Shown here: piece after piece, positions 1 to 5,728 of the stretch
Position numbering within the stretch: position 1 is the stretch's first letter
Layout: every line of letters starts with the position of its first letter
Assembly: GCA_000432915.1 (NCBI GenBank)
Contig: HF995234.1
Span: forward strand, 1-5,812
DNA from: Firmicutes bacterium CAG:194
GTDB taxonomy: Bacteria; Bacillota; Clostridia; Lachnospirales; Lachnospiraceae
Direction: 5' to 3'
Length of the DNA: 5,812 nt
The notes under the pieces: generated by a model
The model's input: the letters and a program-made list of their open reading frames with translations, nothing else
What the model was told of the DNA's origin: nothing
The model's database searches: none
Translations under genes and position numbers: made by a program

Positions 1-6
1 GCAATC

Positions 7-267
7 TCAGCTATTGTTTTTCCTTTTTTTTATCCAGCTGCTGATCAAATCCTGATCCCGTTTTCTCTCGCCCTCAGCTCTGCCACGCTGCTCGCCACGC
101 TTTTCGCCAATTGAAATACCATCCAGCTTTCCCTGTTCATATTTTTCATCTATCTTCATTTCAATCGTCATATAGTTCTCCCTCCACTCGTCATCATCCC
201 GGATCATTTCAACCTGATCCTGAATCTTTTCTGTGTAATGATCCGTTGTCAGACAATCACTATCTTT
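7..267 (-). pseudogene. Tail of an Rpn-family (PD-(D/E)XK) recombination-promoting nuclease, 5' truncated
   Basis: The reading frame is open from just after an in-frame TAA at 268-270 to a TGA at 7-9. The nearest ATG is at 205-207 (66 codons), but family-like sequence continues upstream of it (DHYTEKIQDQVEMIRDDDEW), so that ATG is not a natural start. The stretch EWRENYMTIEMKIDEKYEQG, followed by a charged Gly/Glu/Arg-rich repeat (GEKRGEQRGRAEGER), is the usual C-terminal tail of Rpn/putative-transposase proteins common in Lachnospiraceae. The PD-(D/E)XK nuclease core, which lies N-terminal to this tail in the family, is absent, and no good ribosome site precedes 207. I read it as a decayed 3' fragment with no nuclease activity. 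The assignment rests on motif memory. A small independent charged protein starting at 207 is a less likely alternative. Confidence 0.6.
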
Positions 268-331
268 TTATTTCAGACGAATACATTATACTACCTGCTC
301 ATAATTTTATCTTCCACACGCGTCTTGTTTC

Positions 332-340
332 TGCTATAAT
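332..340 (+). promoter_or_regulatory. Extended -10 promoter for the TSCPD-murG-HD-GYP operon
   Basis: The sequence TGCTATAAT is a perfect extended -10 box (TGn plus TATAAT at 335-340). The -35 region around 311-317 matches TTGACA poorly, which is usual for extended -10 promoters. Transcription would start near 346-348, giving a leader of about 70 nt before the ATG at 416. It is the best plus-strand promoter I see upstream of the operon. Confidence 0.65.
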
Positions 341-373
341 GCATTTTGAAGAAGTATATTTTGCTTCTTACAT

Positions 374-397
374 CTTCATATATTTCTTCATATATTT
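374..397 (+). repeat. Perfect 12-bp tandem repeat in the operon leader
   Basis: CTTCATATATTT occurs twice back to back, at 374-385 and 386-397, inside the 5' leader and just ahead of the ribosome site (AAGGG, 406-410, 5 nt before the ATG). Upstream, AAGAAG (349-354) can pair with CTTCTT (364-369) or with the TCTTC in either repeat, so alternative weak hairpins are possible. This may be a slippage-prone sequence. A regulatory role is unproven. Confidence 0.6.
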
Positions 398-415
398 ATA
401 GAAAGAAGGGAAACT

Positions 416-664
416 ATGATATATAAAACATCAGGTACTTGTTCAAGTGCGATCAACTTAGAAGTAGAAGGCGACATTATCAAGTCCGTTTCCTTTACAG
501 GCGGCTGTAATGGCAATCTGCAGGGGATTTCCAGACTGGTAGAGGGCATGAAGGTAGAGGATGCCATTTCCAGATTAAAAGGAATCCGATGCGGCTTTAA
601 AAACACATCCTGTCCGGATCAGCTTGCACGTGCTTTAGAATCTCTGGAGGCTGCTAAATCATGA
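416..664 (+). CDS. TSCPD domain-containing small protein (TIGR03905 4-Cys family)
   Basis: This 82-aa protein carries the four cysteines of the family at residues 9, 31, 59 and 66, with the signatures GTCSSAI near the N-terminus, FTGGCNGNLQGI (27-38) and the name-giving TSCPDQLA (64-71). The family resembles the small Cys-containing C-terminal domain found in some ribonucleotide reductases. The spaced cysteines suggest metal binding or redox chemistry, but no function is established. The length is normal for the family. The start is supported by AAGGG five bases upstream. It is first in the operon behind the extended -10 promoter, and its TGA overlaps the murG ATG as ATGA, which predicts translational coupling. 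The family call is firm, the role unknown. Confidence 0.9.
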   Translation: MIYKTSGTCSSAINLEVEGDIIKSVSFTGGCNGNLQGISRLVEGMKVEDAISRLKGIRCGFKNTSCPDQLARALESLEAAKS

Positions 665-1734
665 AAAAGATTGTCCTGACCGGCGGTGGAACAGCCGGAC
701 ACGTCACACCGAATATCGCACTTCTGCCAAAGCTCCGCGAGCTTGGCTATGAGATCCATTATATCGGTTCTTATGACGGGATCGAGAAAAAGCTGATCGC
801 AGACTTTGATATTCCGTATTACGGGATTTCGACAGGAAAGCTGCGCCGTTATTTCGATGTGAAGAATTTCACGGATCCGTTCCGTGTTGTAAAGGGCTTT
901 TCAGAAGCGAAAAAGATCTTAAAACAGATCAAGCCGGATATTGTATTCAGCAAAGGCGGTTTTGTATCCGTTCCGGTCGTCCGCGCTGCTGCCAGCCTGA
1001 AGATCCCGTGCATCATCCATGAATCCGATATGACACCGGGTCTTGCAAATAAATTATGCATTCCGGTCGCGACAAAGGTTTGCTGCAACTTCCCGGAAAC
1101 ACTGCAGAATCTTCCGGCTGATAAGGCCGTTCTGACCGGATCTCCGATCCGCGGGGAGCTGACAAAGGGCAATAAGATCGCAGGTCTTGATTTATGCGGC
1201 TTTTCTGCCAATCAGCCTGTGATCATGGTCATCGGTGGCAGTCTTGGTGCTGCCAATGTTAACAAAGCAGTCCGTGATGCACTGCCTGCCCTGTTAAAGG
1301 ATTTTCAGGTCGTACACCTTTGCGGACAGGGAAAAGTGGATAATCTGCTTCTGAATACAAAAGGCTATAAGCAGTTTGAATATGTAAAAGCAGAGCTCAA
1401 GGATTTATTTGCCATGGCAGATGTTGTCATCAGCCGTGCAGGCGCAAATGCAATCTGTGAGCTGCTTGCCCTGAAAAAACCAAACCTGCTGATCCCGCTT
1501 GTCAGCGGAAGCCGCGGCGATCAGATTTTAAATGCAAAATCCTTTGAAGCACAGGGCTTTTCCATGGTGCTTTCCGAGGATGATATTACAGAAACTGCTC
1601 TGACAGACAAAGTACATGAACTGTTCTTTACCCGTCAGACTTACGTCGATAACATGGAAAAGAGCAATCAGCTCGGTGCTATCGCAACCATTACGGGGTT
1701 AATTGAGGAAATAGTATGCGACGAATCTCACTAA
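661..1734 (+). CDS. murG: UDP-GlcNAc:undecaprenyl-PP-MurNAc-pentapeptide GlcNAc transferase (MurG)
   Basis: This 357-aa GT28 glycosyltransferase has the length expected for MurG. The family enzyme works at the inner face of the membrane and moves GlcNAc from UDP-GlcNAc onto lipid I to form lipid II. Visible motifs are GGGTAGHVTPN (8-18, the first glycine-rich loop), STGKLRRYF (57-65), KGGFVSVP (98-105), HESDMTPGLANK (120-131), GGSLGA (192-197, the hinge glycine loop) and SRAGANAICELL (258-269), whose Glu267 corresponds to the UDP-GlcNAc-contacting Glu. Asp287-Gln288 sits where the donor-binding glutamine is found. GGAGG (646-650) within the end of the upstream gene lies 10 nt before the ATG. 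No mraY, murD or ftsW lies nearby, so this is outside a dcw division cluster and may be a second, paralogous MurG. The 3' end overlaps the next gene by 19 bases. Confidence 0.93.
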   Translation: MKKIVLTGGGTAGHVTPNIALLPKLRELGYEIHYIGSYDGIEKKLIADFDIPYYGISTGKLRRYFDVKNFTDPFRVVKGFSEAKKILKQIKPDIVFSKGGFVSVPVVRAAASLKIPCIIHESDMTPGLANKLCIPVATKVCCNFPETLQNLPADKAVLTGSPIRGELTKGNKIAGLDLCGFSANQPVIMVIGGSLGAANVNKAVRDALPALLKDFQVVHLCGQGKVDNLLLNTKGYKQFEYVKAELKDLFAMADVVISRAGANAICELLALKKPNLLIPLVSGSRGDQILNAKSFEAQGFSMVLSEDDITETALTDKVHELFFTRQTYVDNMEKSNQLGAIATITGLIEEIVCDESH

Positions 1735-2771
1735 ATGAAGTAACAGATGACATGACTCTGGCAAAACCGATCTATCAGGGCACAAAGCTGATCCTGCAGA
1801 CCGGCGTAGCAGGGATTCCCAAATATAAGGAAAAACTGAATAATGTCGGTATTTTTTCCGTATATGTCAACGATCCTGTCTCTGATGATATCTCAGTTCC
1901 TGACGTGGTATGTGAACAGACCAGAGAAAAATGCAAGGCAACCTTGCGTCTTGTCTGCGATCACCTGCGCCAGCAGGGCAATTTTCATGAGCCGGAGCTG
2001 GATGAGATCGTAACTGCTTTATTCGATGAGATCTTCCGGAACAAAAATATCCTGATCTGTTTAAGCCAGATCAGCACAGCGGATGATGCCACCATGGTAC
2101 ATAGTATCAATACAACTATTTACAGCATCCTCATCGGTATTAAATCCGGTCTTCCCACACATGAGCTGAAAGAGCTTGCGGAAGGCGCACTCCTGCATGA
2201 CCTCGGGAAGATTATTTTAAATGAATCCATCTTATTAAAATCCTCCGCCCTCACACAGGAGGAATTTAATCATATTAAGCAGCATCCATCCCTGGGCTAT
2301 GAAGCACTGGAGAAAAAGCATCTGCTTTCCGATGCTTCCCGCCTCATTGTCCTGCAGCATCATGAAAGGCTGGATGGCAGCGGATATCCCGCCGGTTTAA
2401 AAGGTGATGAAATCCACCCGTATGCACAGATCGTTGCCATTGCAGATGTCTATGATGCCCTGACAAGTGAACGCTGCTACCGGAAAAGCCTGAGCAACTA
2501 CAACGCCTGCAAGATCCTTAAGGAAGATGTCCAAAGCGGCAAGTTAAACAGTGCTTACTTAAGTGCTCTGCTTTCCAATATTGCAGTCTACCCAAATGGC
2601 ATTGTCGTTTATCTTTCCGATGGGACACATGGCATTGTAAAAGCCCAGAATCCGGATCTTTTATATCAACCGGTGATCCGTATCATTGATGACAGAGATC
2701 CAGACGGAAAGATTTCTGTGTATGATCTGGATCTTGCCACCAGCTCAGATGTATCTATCATAGAACCATAG
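1716..2771 (+). CDS. HD-GYP domain phosphodiesterase (probable c-di-GMP hydrolase)
   Basis: This is a soluble 351-aa protein with three parts. A small N-terminal domain (about 1-55, RISLNEVTDDMTLAKPIY) comes first. An HD-GYP domain follows (about 120-265). A C-terminal beta domain (about 285-350, VYPNGIVVYLSDGTHGIV) is common behind Firmicutes HD-GYP domains. The catalytic set is present: His129, the HD pair His161-Asp162 in HDLGK, His190, His215-His216, GSGYP (221-225) and Asp244 in ADVYDALTSERCYR. The family hydrolyses c-di-GMP to pGpG or GMP, and some members use other cyclic dinucleotides. The position four before His129 is Ala, where trimetal enzymes such as PmGH have Glu, so a two-metal site is more likely (inference). 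There are no membrane or receiver domains. GAGGAA (1705-1710) lies 5 nt before the ATG, and the 19-base overlap with murG indicates co-translation. Confidence 0.92.
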   Translation: MRRISLNEVTDDMTLAKPIYQGTKLILQTGVAGIPKYKEKLNNVGIFSVYVNDPVSDDISVPDVVCEQTREKCKATLRLVCDHLRQQGNFHEPELDEIVTALFDEIFRNKNILICLSQISTADDATMVHSINTTIYSILIGIKSGLPTHELKELAEGALLHDLGKIILNESILLKSSALTQEEFNHIKQHPSLGYEALEKKHLLSDASRLIVLQHHERLDGSGYPAGLKGDEIHPYAQIVAIADVYDALTSERCYRKSLSNYNACKILKEDVQSGKLNSAYLSALLSNIAVYPNGIVVYLSDGTHGIVKAQNPDLLYQPVIRIIDDRDPDGKISVYDLDLATSSDVSIIEP

Positions 2772-2772
2772 C

Positions 2773-2797
2773 ACCGGAAATCTTCCTGTTTTCCGGT
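2773..2797. other. Intergenic hairpin, possible imperfect terminator
   Basis: ACCGGAAA (2773-2780) and TTTCCGGT (2790-2797) form a perfect 8-bp stem with a 9-nt loop, two bases after the HD-GYP stop. Neither side is followed by a U-tract: the plus strand continues CGCTGCGCTTTC and the minus strand GCTATGG. It may end or stabilise the operon mRNA, or have terminated the now-decayed ABC operon from the other side. Confidence 0.45.
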
Positions 2798-2832
2798 CGC
2801 TGCGCTTTCACACTCTATGCTCTCTTTACCGC

Positions 2833-3065
2833 TCACTCATACCGGAGAGCTTCGATCGGATTGAGCTTTGCGGCTTTATTTGCCGTTCCTTCATAAAAGC
2901 TCTTCCGGATCCCCTTTAATTGAATCATTGTCTCTTCCATATTACATACCACCCGGTCCGCCGGATCTGCCGGGACCACCACCCGGGCCTCCCATACTAC
3001 CGCCGCGCATCCTTTGCGGATGTCAGCACAATACTCGTCTTGGTAGTCATACCTGAAACGAAATG
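2833..3065 (-). pseudogene. Scar of a MacA/MacB-type ABC efflux operon (adaptor tail, ATPase start fused to permease end)
   Basis: Read on the minus strand, three remnants follow each other. (1) At 3065-3011 a frame gives VSGMTTKTSIVLTSAK. After a one-base shift, 3010-2942 gives a glycine-rich tail (MRGGSMGGPGGGPG..., ending GGM and TAA), as on many Clostridia MacA-like periplasmic adaptors. (2) One base later, ATG 2940-2938 starts MEETMIQLKGIRKSFYEG, the typical first strand of an ABC ATPase of the MacB/LolD type. (3) With no break in frame it continues TANKAAKLNPIEALRYE and a TGA at 2833-2835, the standard C-terminus of FtsX/MacB-family permeases. The Walker A, Walker B and membrane segments are all missing. 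The gene order adaptor-ATPase-permease is the usual one, so a large internal deletion most simply explains the remains. An 87-codon ORF spanning 2833-3096 is therefore not a real gene. Confidence 0.75.
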
Positions 3066-3102
3066 TCAAGGACTTTTTAGTACCTCTACCATTCATTGCA
3101 TG

Positions 3103-3135
3103 AAAAAAGCCACTGTAGATTTCTCCACAATGGCT
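3103..3135 (-). terminator. Intrinsic terminator below the GNAT gene
   Basis: On the minus strand, AGCCATTGT (3135-3127) pairs with ACAGTGGCT (3116-3108) with one G-U wobble. Two further inner pairs (3118:3125, 3119:3124) close a tight loop, and a run of six U follows directly (3108-3103). This is a convincing terminator for minus-strand transcription coming through the accessory genes. On the plus strand the stem is followed by a T-run only about 10 nt later (3145-3150), so any plus-strand function is weaker. Confidence 0.8.
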
Positions 3136-3170
3136 CCAAAGTCATTTTTTATTCACTTTTGATTACCGGC

Positions 3171-3201
3171 AAACTCGTGCCCAAACTGAAATTTTCGAGT
3201 G
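3171..3201 (-). repeat. Junction element J0 downstream of the GNAT gene
   Basis: Plus-strand AAACTCGTGC (3171-3180) matches AAACGCGTGC in junction J4 at 9 of 10 positions. ACTGAAATTTTCGAGTG (3185-3201) matches ACTGAAAGTTTTGAGTG in J2 (4713-4729) at 15 of 17. In both places the second part lies just past a gene's stop codon (24 and 13 nt away). CACACTCG and CGAGTTTG on the minus strand can also form a short imperfect hairpin. It may mark the left edge of the repeat-linked gene run. Nothing else is evident in 3136-3224. Confidence 0.5.
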
Positions 3202-3224
3202 TGTCGCTAAATTAGATTTTTTCA

Positions 3225-3788
3225 TCAATTATCATTACTAAAATACTCATTTCTAAGTATGGAATAATAAACTTCATCCACAATACCTTGATTACAGGTT
3301 CCCGACTGCCTAATTATTCCTTCTTTTTTCATTCCCATTTTCTGCATTACACTTCCTGAGTTTGGATTACCTGCAGCATGCTTTGCATATACACGTTTGA
3401 CTTTTACTTCTTCAAAAAAGAATTTTACCAATGCCCTTCCTGCTTCTGCAGTTATACCTTTTCCCCACCATCTGCTTCCAATACCATACCCGAGCTCCAC
3501 ACTTTCTGTTGCCTCATCGAGACTTACTACTGATATATCTCCAACCAGTTCATGCGAATCTTTTAACTCAATTGTCCAAAAATAGAAATCCTGCTTATCA
3601 TACGATTCTATCCAATCAATTAGTAATTGCTTTGTCTCGTCGACATTTTTATGCGGTTGCCAACTTAAAAACTTTGTTACATCTTTTTCTGTTACCCAGT
3701 TTTTAAACATGATTTCTGCATCATCTAATACATGTCGTTTAAGAACTAATCTATCTGTTTCTATTCTAATTGTGCCCTTATGTTCCAT
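3225..3788 (-). CDS. GNAT family N-acetyltransferase (RimJ/RimL-like)
   Basis: The protein has 187 residues from the preferred start. It opens with ETDRLVLKR (10-18), the usual first strand of RimJ/RimL-type acetyltransferases. It has the acetyl-CoA pyrophosphate loop GIGSRWWGKGITAEA (102-116, a version of Q/RxxGxG/A) and the conserved NPNSGSVMQKMGMKKEG helix (141-157). Such enzymes acetylate amino groups on protein N-termini, antibiotics or small amines, and the substrate cannot be read here. An upstream in-frame ATG at 3794 directly abuts GGAGG (3795-3799) with no spacing. The ATG at 3788 lies six bases from it, so I choose the latter. The gene is last in the minus-strand run and is followed by junction J0 and the terminator at 3103-3135. 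It is visibly more A+T-rich than the operon at 416-2771. Confidence 0.88.
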   Translation of the reverse strand: MEHKGTIRIETDRLVLKRHVLDDAEIMFKNWVTEKDVTKFLSWQPHKNVDETKQLLIDWIESYDKQDFYFWTIELKDSHELVGDISVVSLDEATESVELGYGIGSRWWGKGITAEAGRALVKFFFEEVKVKRVYAKHAAGNPNSGSVMQKMGMKKEGIIRQSGTCNQGIVDEVYYSILRNEYFSNDN

Positions 3789-3807
3789 ACGCATCCTCCA
3801 TCATCAA

Positions 3808-3856
3808 GAAAATTCAAATAAACAGGTGCTTTCAACATTTTCAGTAGACTAAAATT
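3808..3856 (-). repeat. Junction repeat J1 between the 258-aa gene and the GNAT gene
   Basis: Plus-strand AAATTCAAATAAAC (3810-3823), two variable bases and GTGCTTT (3826-3832) recur at 5729-5751 with only those two bases different (21/23). Over 3808-3856 it also aligns without gaps to J2 at 4673-4721. Shared blocks are GAAAATTCAAA, GCTTTCAA and GACTRAAA at identical spacings (about 33 of 49 bases). It lies between the stop of the 258-aa gene and the ribosome site of the GNAT gene. Confidence 0.75.
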
Positions 3857-3862
3857 AATCTC

Positions 3863-4639
3863 TTACTCGTTAGACAACTGATTTAATTTATCTTTTAAAA
3901 CTTGTTGTCTATCATCTTCTGCGTAACCTTGCTCAATAGAATAAATTGCTTTTTCTATATCTCTATTTTTTGCATATAAAAACGCTCTGATATGACACAT
4001 ATACGGAACATATATATGGTGTAAAGTTACTATTCTCTGATTAAGAACACCAATGGCATCATCAACCGTTTGTACATTATTTACCCACTCTCTTATCAGT
4101 GGGATATTTTTATCTATCACACTTTTTATATATTCCAATGCAAATTCCATATCGGACGTGTAGGTAGGTATTTGATATTGAAAACTTGTGCATTTCCTTG
4201 GATTATAAAATTCTTCCTTTGTATATCCACAGTCTTGTTCTCTTTCATCCTCTATGTGATTATACCAAGCATCAGCAATGTGTATTTTTACAGAACTTTC
4301 TGTCCGATGCCATGTCAACTTATTTTTACTATTGATATCAGGGATAAAATCATAATTATATCCCCAGCGTAAGTATATGTGATTTCCTCTTGGATAACAT
4401 AATTCAACCACCAAACGCCGATTATCACTCCATTCAGAGTGCCATTTTTTTATCTTTTCATTATATTTCAACCCGAATTCTTCTGACAACCTTCGAGATA
4501 TGTATTCGTCATAAAGTTCTCTTTTGATATAGTCCTCACCATGTAAAAACTTATCTTTATACTCTTCTTGTGATAATATTTCATTTGATTGCCTTTTTTT
4601 TGAACAAAAACCCTTACTCAATACATCAAATAGACTCAT
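3863..4639 (-). CDS. Hypothetical protein, 258 aa, unrecognised family
   Basis: I do not recognise this protein with confidence. It begins MSLFDVLSKGF, has a charged helical region up to about residue 55, then an aromatic-rich central domain (about 65-155). That domain holds KKWHSEW, ELCYPRGNHIYLRWGYNYDFIP (80-101) and HRTESSVKIHI, a pattern that looks like a folded beta-rich core. The C-terminal third is predicted helical (EFALEYIKSVIDKNIPLIREW and YAKNRDIEKAIYSIEQGYAED) and could be a single TPR-like helical pair. No signal peptide, membrane segment or obvious catalytic motif is visible, so it is probably cytoplasmic. The start is well supported by GGAGG (4646-4650) six bases upstream of the ATG. 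It is flanked on both sides by related junction repeats (J2 upstream, J1 downstream), like a single-gene cassette. The coding sequence is A+T-rich. Confidence 0.8.
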   Translation of the reverse strand: MSLFDVLSKGFCSKKRQSNEILSQEEYKDKFLHGEDYIKRELYDEYISRRLSEEFGLKYNEKIKKWHSEWSDNRRLVVELCYPRGNHIYLRWGYNYDFIPDINSKNKLTWHRTESSVKIHIADAWYNHIEDEREQDCGYTKEEFYNPRKCTSFQYQIPTYTSDMEFALEYIKSVIDKNIPLIREWVNNVQTVDDAIGVLNQRIVTLHHIYVPYMCHIRAFLYAKNRDIEKAIYSIEQGYAEDDRQQVLKDKLNQLSNE

Positions 4640-4672
4640 AAGTAACCTCCGTTATAGCAAATCATCTCTCGC

Positions 4673-4729
4673 GAAAATTCAAAGTTTCTGTTGCTTTCAA
4701 TCTCTCCGCATGACTGAAAGTTTTGAGTG
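4673..4729 (-). repeat. Junction repeat J2 between the isochorismatase-like gene and the 258-aa gene
   Basis: Positions 4673-4721 align gap-free to J1 (3808-3856), sharing GAAAATTCAAA, GCTTTCAA and GACTRAAA at the same spacing. The part 4713-4729 also matches J0 (15/17). On the minus-strand RNA, CTTTCAGTC (4720-4712) can pair with GATTGAAAG (4702-4694) over nine positions with one G-U wobble and a 9-nt loop. No U-run follows, so it is not a clear terminator. It fills most of the 102-nt gap between the two genes. Confidence 0.7.
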
Positions 4730-4741
4730 CCTTATATTTAT

Positions 4742-5245
4742 CTAAATAATTTTTGCATCTGCTTCTCGAAGCTTTTTAAAATATTTTTCTTTATTCTTAT
4801 TAAACATTGTTCCGATAGCTGATTCATTAAGTATTACACTATAGCCTTCTTTTATGGCCCCTAACGCAGTCAATGCTACGCACCCACCACCATCAACTCC
4901 TACGATTTCCACACATTCAATCTTATGTGCTTTTAAGAACTCATTAAGTTTAGGATTGCTAAATGCGTTTCCCTCATATTTTATGAAAACATAATCAGAT
5001 ATAACATGAAGATTGCTAACTAGTTCCACTTCTTCAGTTCCTTCATAAGCCTTAAATGGTGCAAGCTTATTTATTAAATTTTTCTTCATGATATTTTTGA
5101 TATAAACAACCACATTACTTTCATTTGCGTCAATAACTTCGTTTACAGTTTGAATCAGAATTTCATTATCATATTTAAAGTATGTAGCGTGATTTTTTCC
5201 AACACATACATTCTGCATATCAATTACCAACAATGCTTTTTTCAC
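4742..5245 (-). CDS. Isochorismatase-like cysteine hydrolase
   Basis: From the GTG at 5245 the protein has 167 residues, a normal size for the small isochorismatase-like (cysteine hydrolase) family. The catalytic triad can be placed. Asp9 is in ALLVIDMQN, Lys89 in FIKYEGNAFSNPKL, and Cys122 in GVDGGGCVALTALGA, the usual GV-x-x-x-x-CV-x-x-T block before GYSVILNESA. Members cleave isochorismate, nicotinamide, N-carbamoyl compounds or other amides, and the substrate is not readable here. An ATG lies upstream at 5275, but GGAGGG (5253-5258) lies seven bases from the GTG, and MKKALLVIDMQN is the typical family N-terminus. The GTG start is therefore preferred, and the upstream ten codons would overlap this ribosome site. 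The upstream gene's stop ends 30 nt before the GTG, so the two are probably co-transcribed. Confidence 0.87.
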   Translation of the reverse strand: MKKALLVIDMQNVCVGKNHATYFKYDNEILIQTVNEVIDANESNVVVYIKNIMKKNLINKLAPFKAYEGTEEVELVSNLHVISDYVFIKYEGNAFSNPKLNEFLKAHKIECVEIVGVDGGGCVALTALGAIKEGYSVILNESAIGTMFNKNKEKYFKKLREADAKII

Positions 5246-5259
5246 TTTCTTTCCCTCCG

Positions 5260-5274
5260 TCATCTTCAAATTCA
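5260..5274 (-). repeat. Short junction motif J3 before the isochorismatase-like gene
   Basis: Minus-strand TGAATTTGAAGATGA (5274-5260) matches TGAATTTGAAGGTGA at 5735-5721 at 14 of 15 positions. In both cases it lies just upstream of a start codon, next to or including the ribosome site. The longer GTGCTTT half seen in J1 and J4 is missing here, so chance or shared ribosome-site composition cannot be excluded. Confidence 0.4.
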
Positions 5275-5275
5275 T

Positions 5276-5716
5276 CTAATACTTTGCATTTTTATATGAA
5301 ATCAATATATGTGCAGGTGCAAATAATAGCGATGCTACAATCAATAATACAGACCTGCTCATAATTCCACTGAAGATGAAAATTACGGATGGAATAATAG
5401 ATAATGTCAATGCTTTAAAAATCGTATTATTTCTAAAACAAATAATCCATATCACACAATAAAGTATAATTAAAACGACATTTGCTATTAAATATATCGC
5501 AAAAGCTTCATCAGACCACCAACCGAACCAGGTTCCAGGAATATTGACAACCATAAATCCGAAACACCCAAATCTTCCTATCTGTTCTACAACTTCAACA
5601 CCTTTATTATTCCACTTATTTTCAAAACCATCTTTATACTTTAATGTAAAAATAATATTGGGTACCATGATTACTGCTATAAATACTGCCCCAAAAATGT
5701 TTATCCACTCCATCAT
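5276..5716 (-). CDS. Small multi-pass integral membrane protein, unknown function
   Basis: This 146-aa, very hydrophobic protein has about five predicted membrane segments, near residues 4-24, 48-66, 71-94, 99-118 and 120-140. A charged loop (about 26-47, KYKDGFENKWNNKGVEVVEQ) follows the first. The motif EQIGRFGCFGFMVVNIPG (44-61) and WFGWWSDE (63-70) are the most distinctive stretches. I recall similar unnamed Firmicutes proteins but no function. AGGTGA (5726-5721) lies 4 nt before the ATG at 5716 and 7 nt before a second in-frame ATG at 5713, so either Met may be used. The ribosome site merges directly into the J4 repeat. The gene ends 30 nt before the isochorismatase-like start, making a likely two-gene unit between junctions J4 and J2. 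Confidence 0.8.
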   Translation of the reverse strand: MMEWINIFGAVFIAVIMVPNIIFTLKYKDGFENKWNNKGVEVVEQIGRFGCFGFMVVNIPGTWFGWWSDEAFAIYLIANVVLIILYCVIWIICFRNNTIFKALTLSIIPSVIFIFSGIMSRSVLLIVASLLFAPAHILISYKNAKY

Positions 5717-5728
5717 GTTCTCACCTTC

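Noticed and set aside
111..401. 96-codon plus-strand ORF across the Rpn remnant and leader
   Set aside because: It runs antisense to the Rpn tail and through the promoter and leader repeat, with low-complexity ending and no ribosome site.
849..1211. 120-codon minus-strand ORF inside murG
   Set aside because: It is fully antisense to conserved MurG motifs and has no family resemblance.
2868..3056. Plus-strand proline-rich (PPGPP) small ORF
   Set aside because: It is the antisense image of the glycine-rich adaptor tail on the minus strand.
2833..3096. 87-codon minus-strand ORF starting MNGRGTKK
   Set aside because: It only threads together frameshifted adaptor-tail DNA, an ATPase start and a permease end. 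The upstream part is not protein-like in this frame, and no ribosome site fits its ATG.
3808..3870. Canonical integron attC site in J1 (GTCTAAC at 3873-3867 on the minus strand resembles the RYYYAAC core)
   Set aside because: No matching GTTRRRY core closes the site, the core lies in the coding end of the 258-aa gene, and the other junctions lack both cores.
4651..4662. Extended -10-like TGCTATAAC before the 258-aa gene
   Set aside because: Transcription would start inside or after the ribosome site, and no -35 lies at proper spacing.
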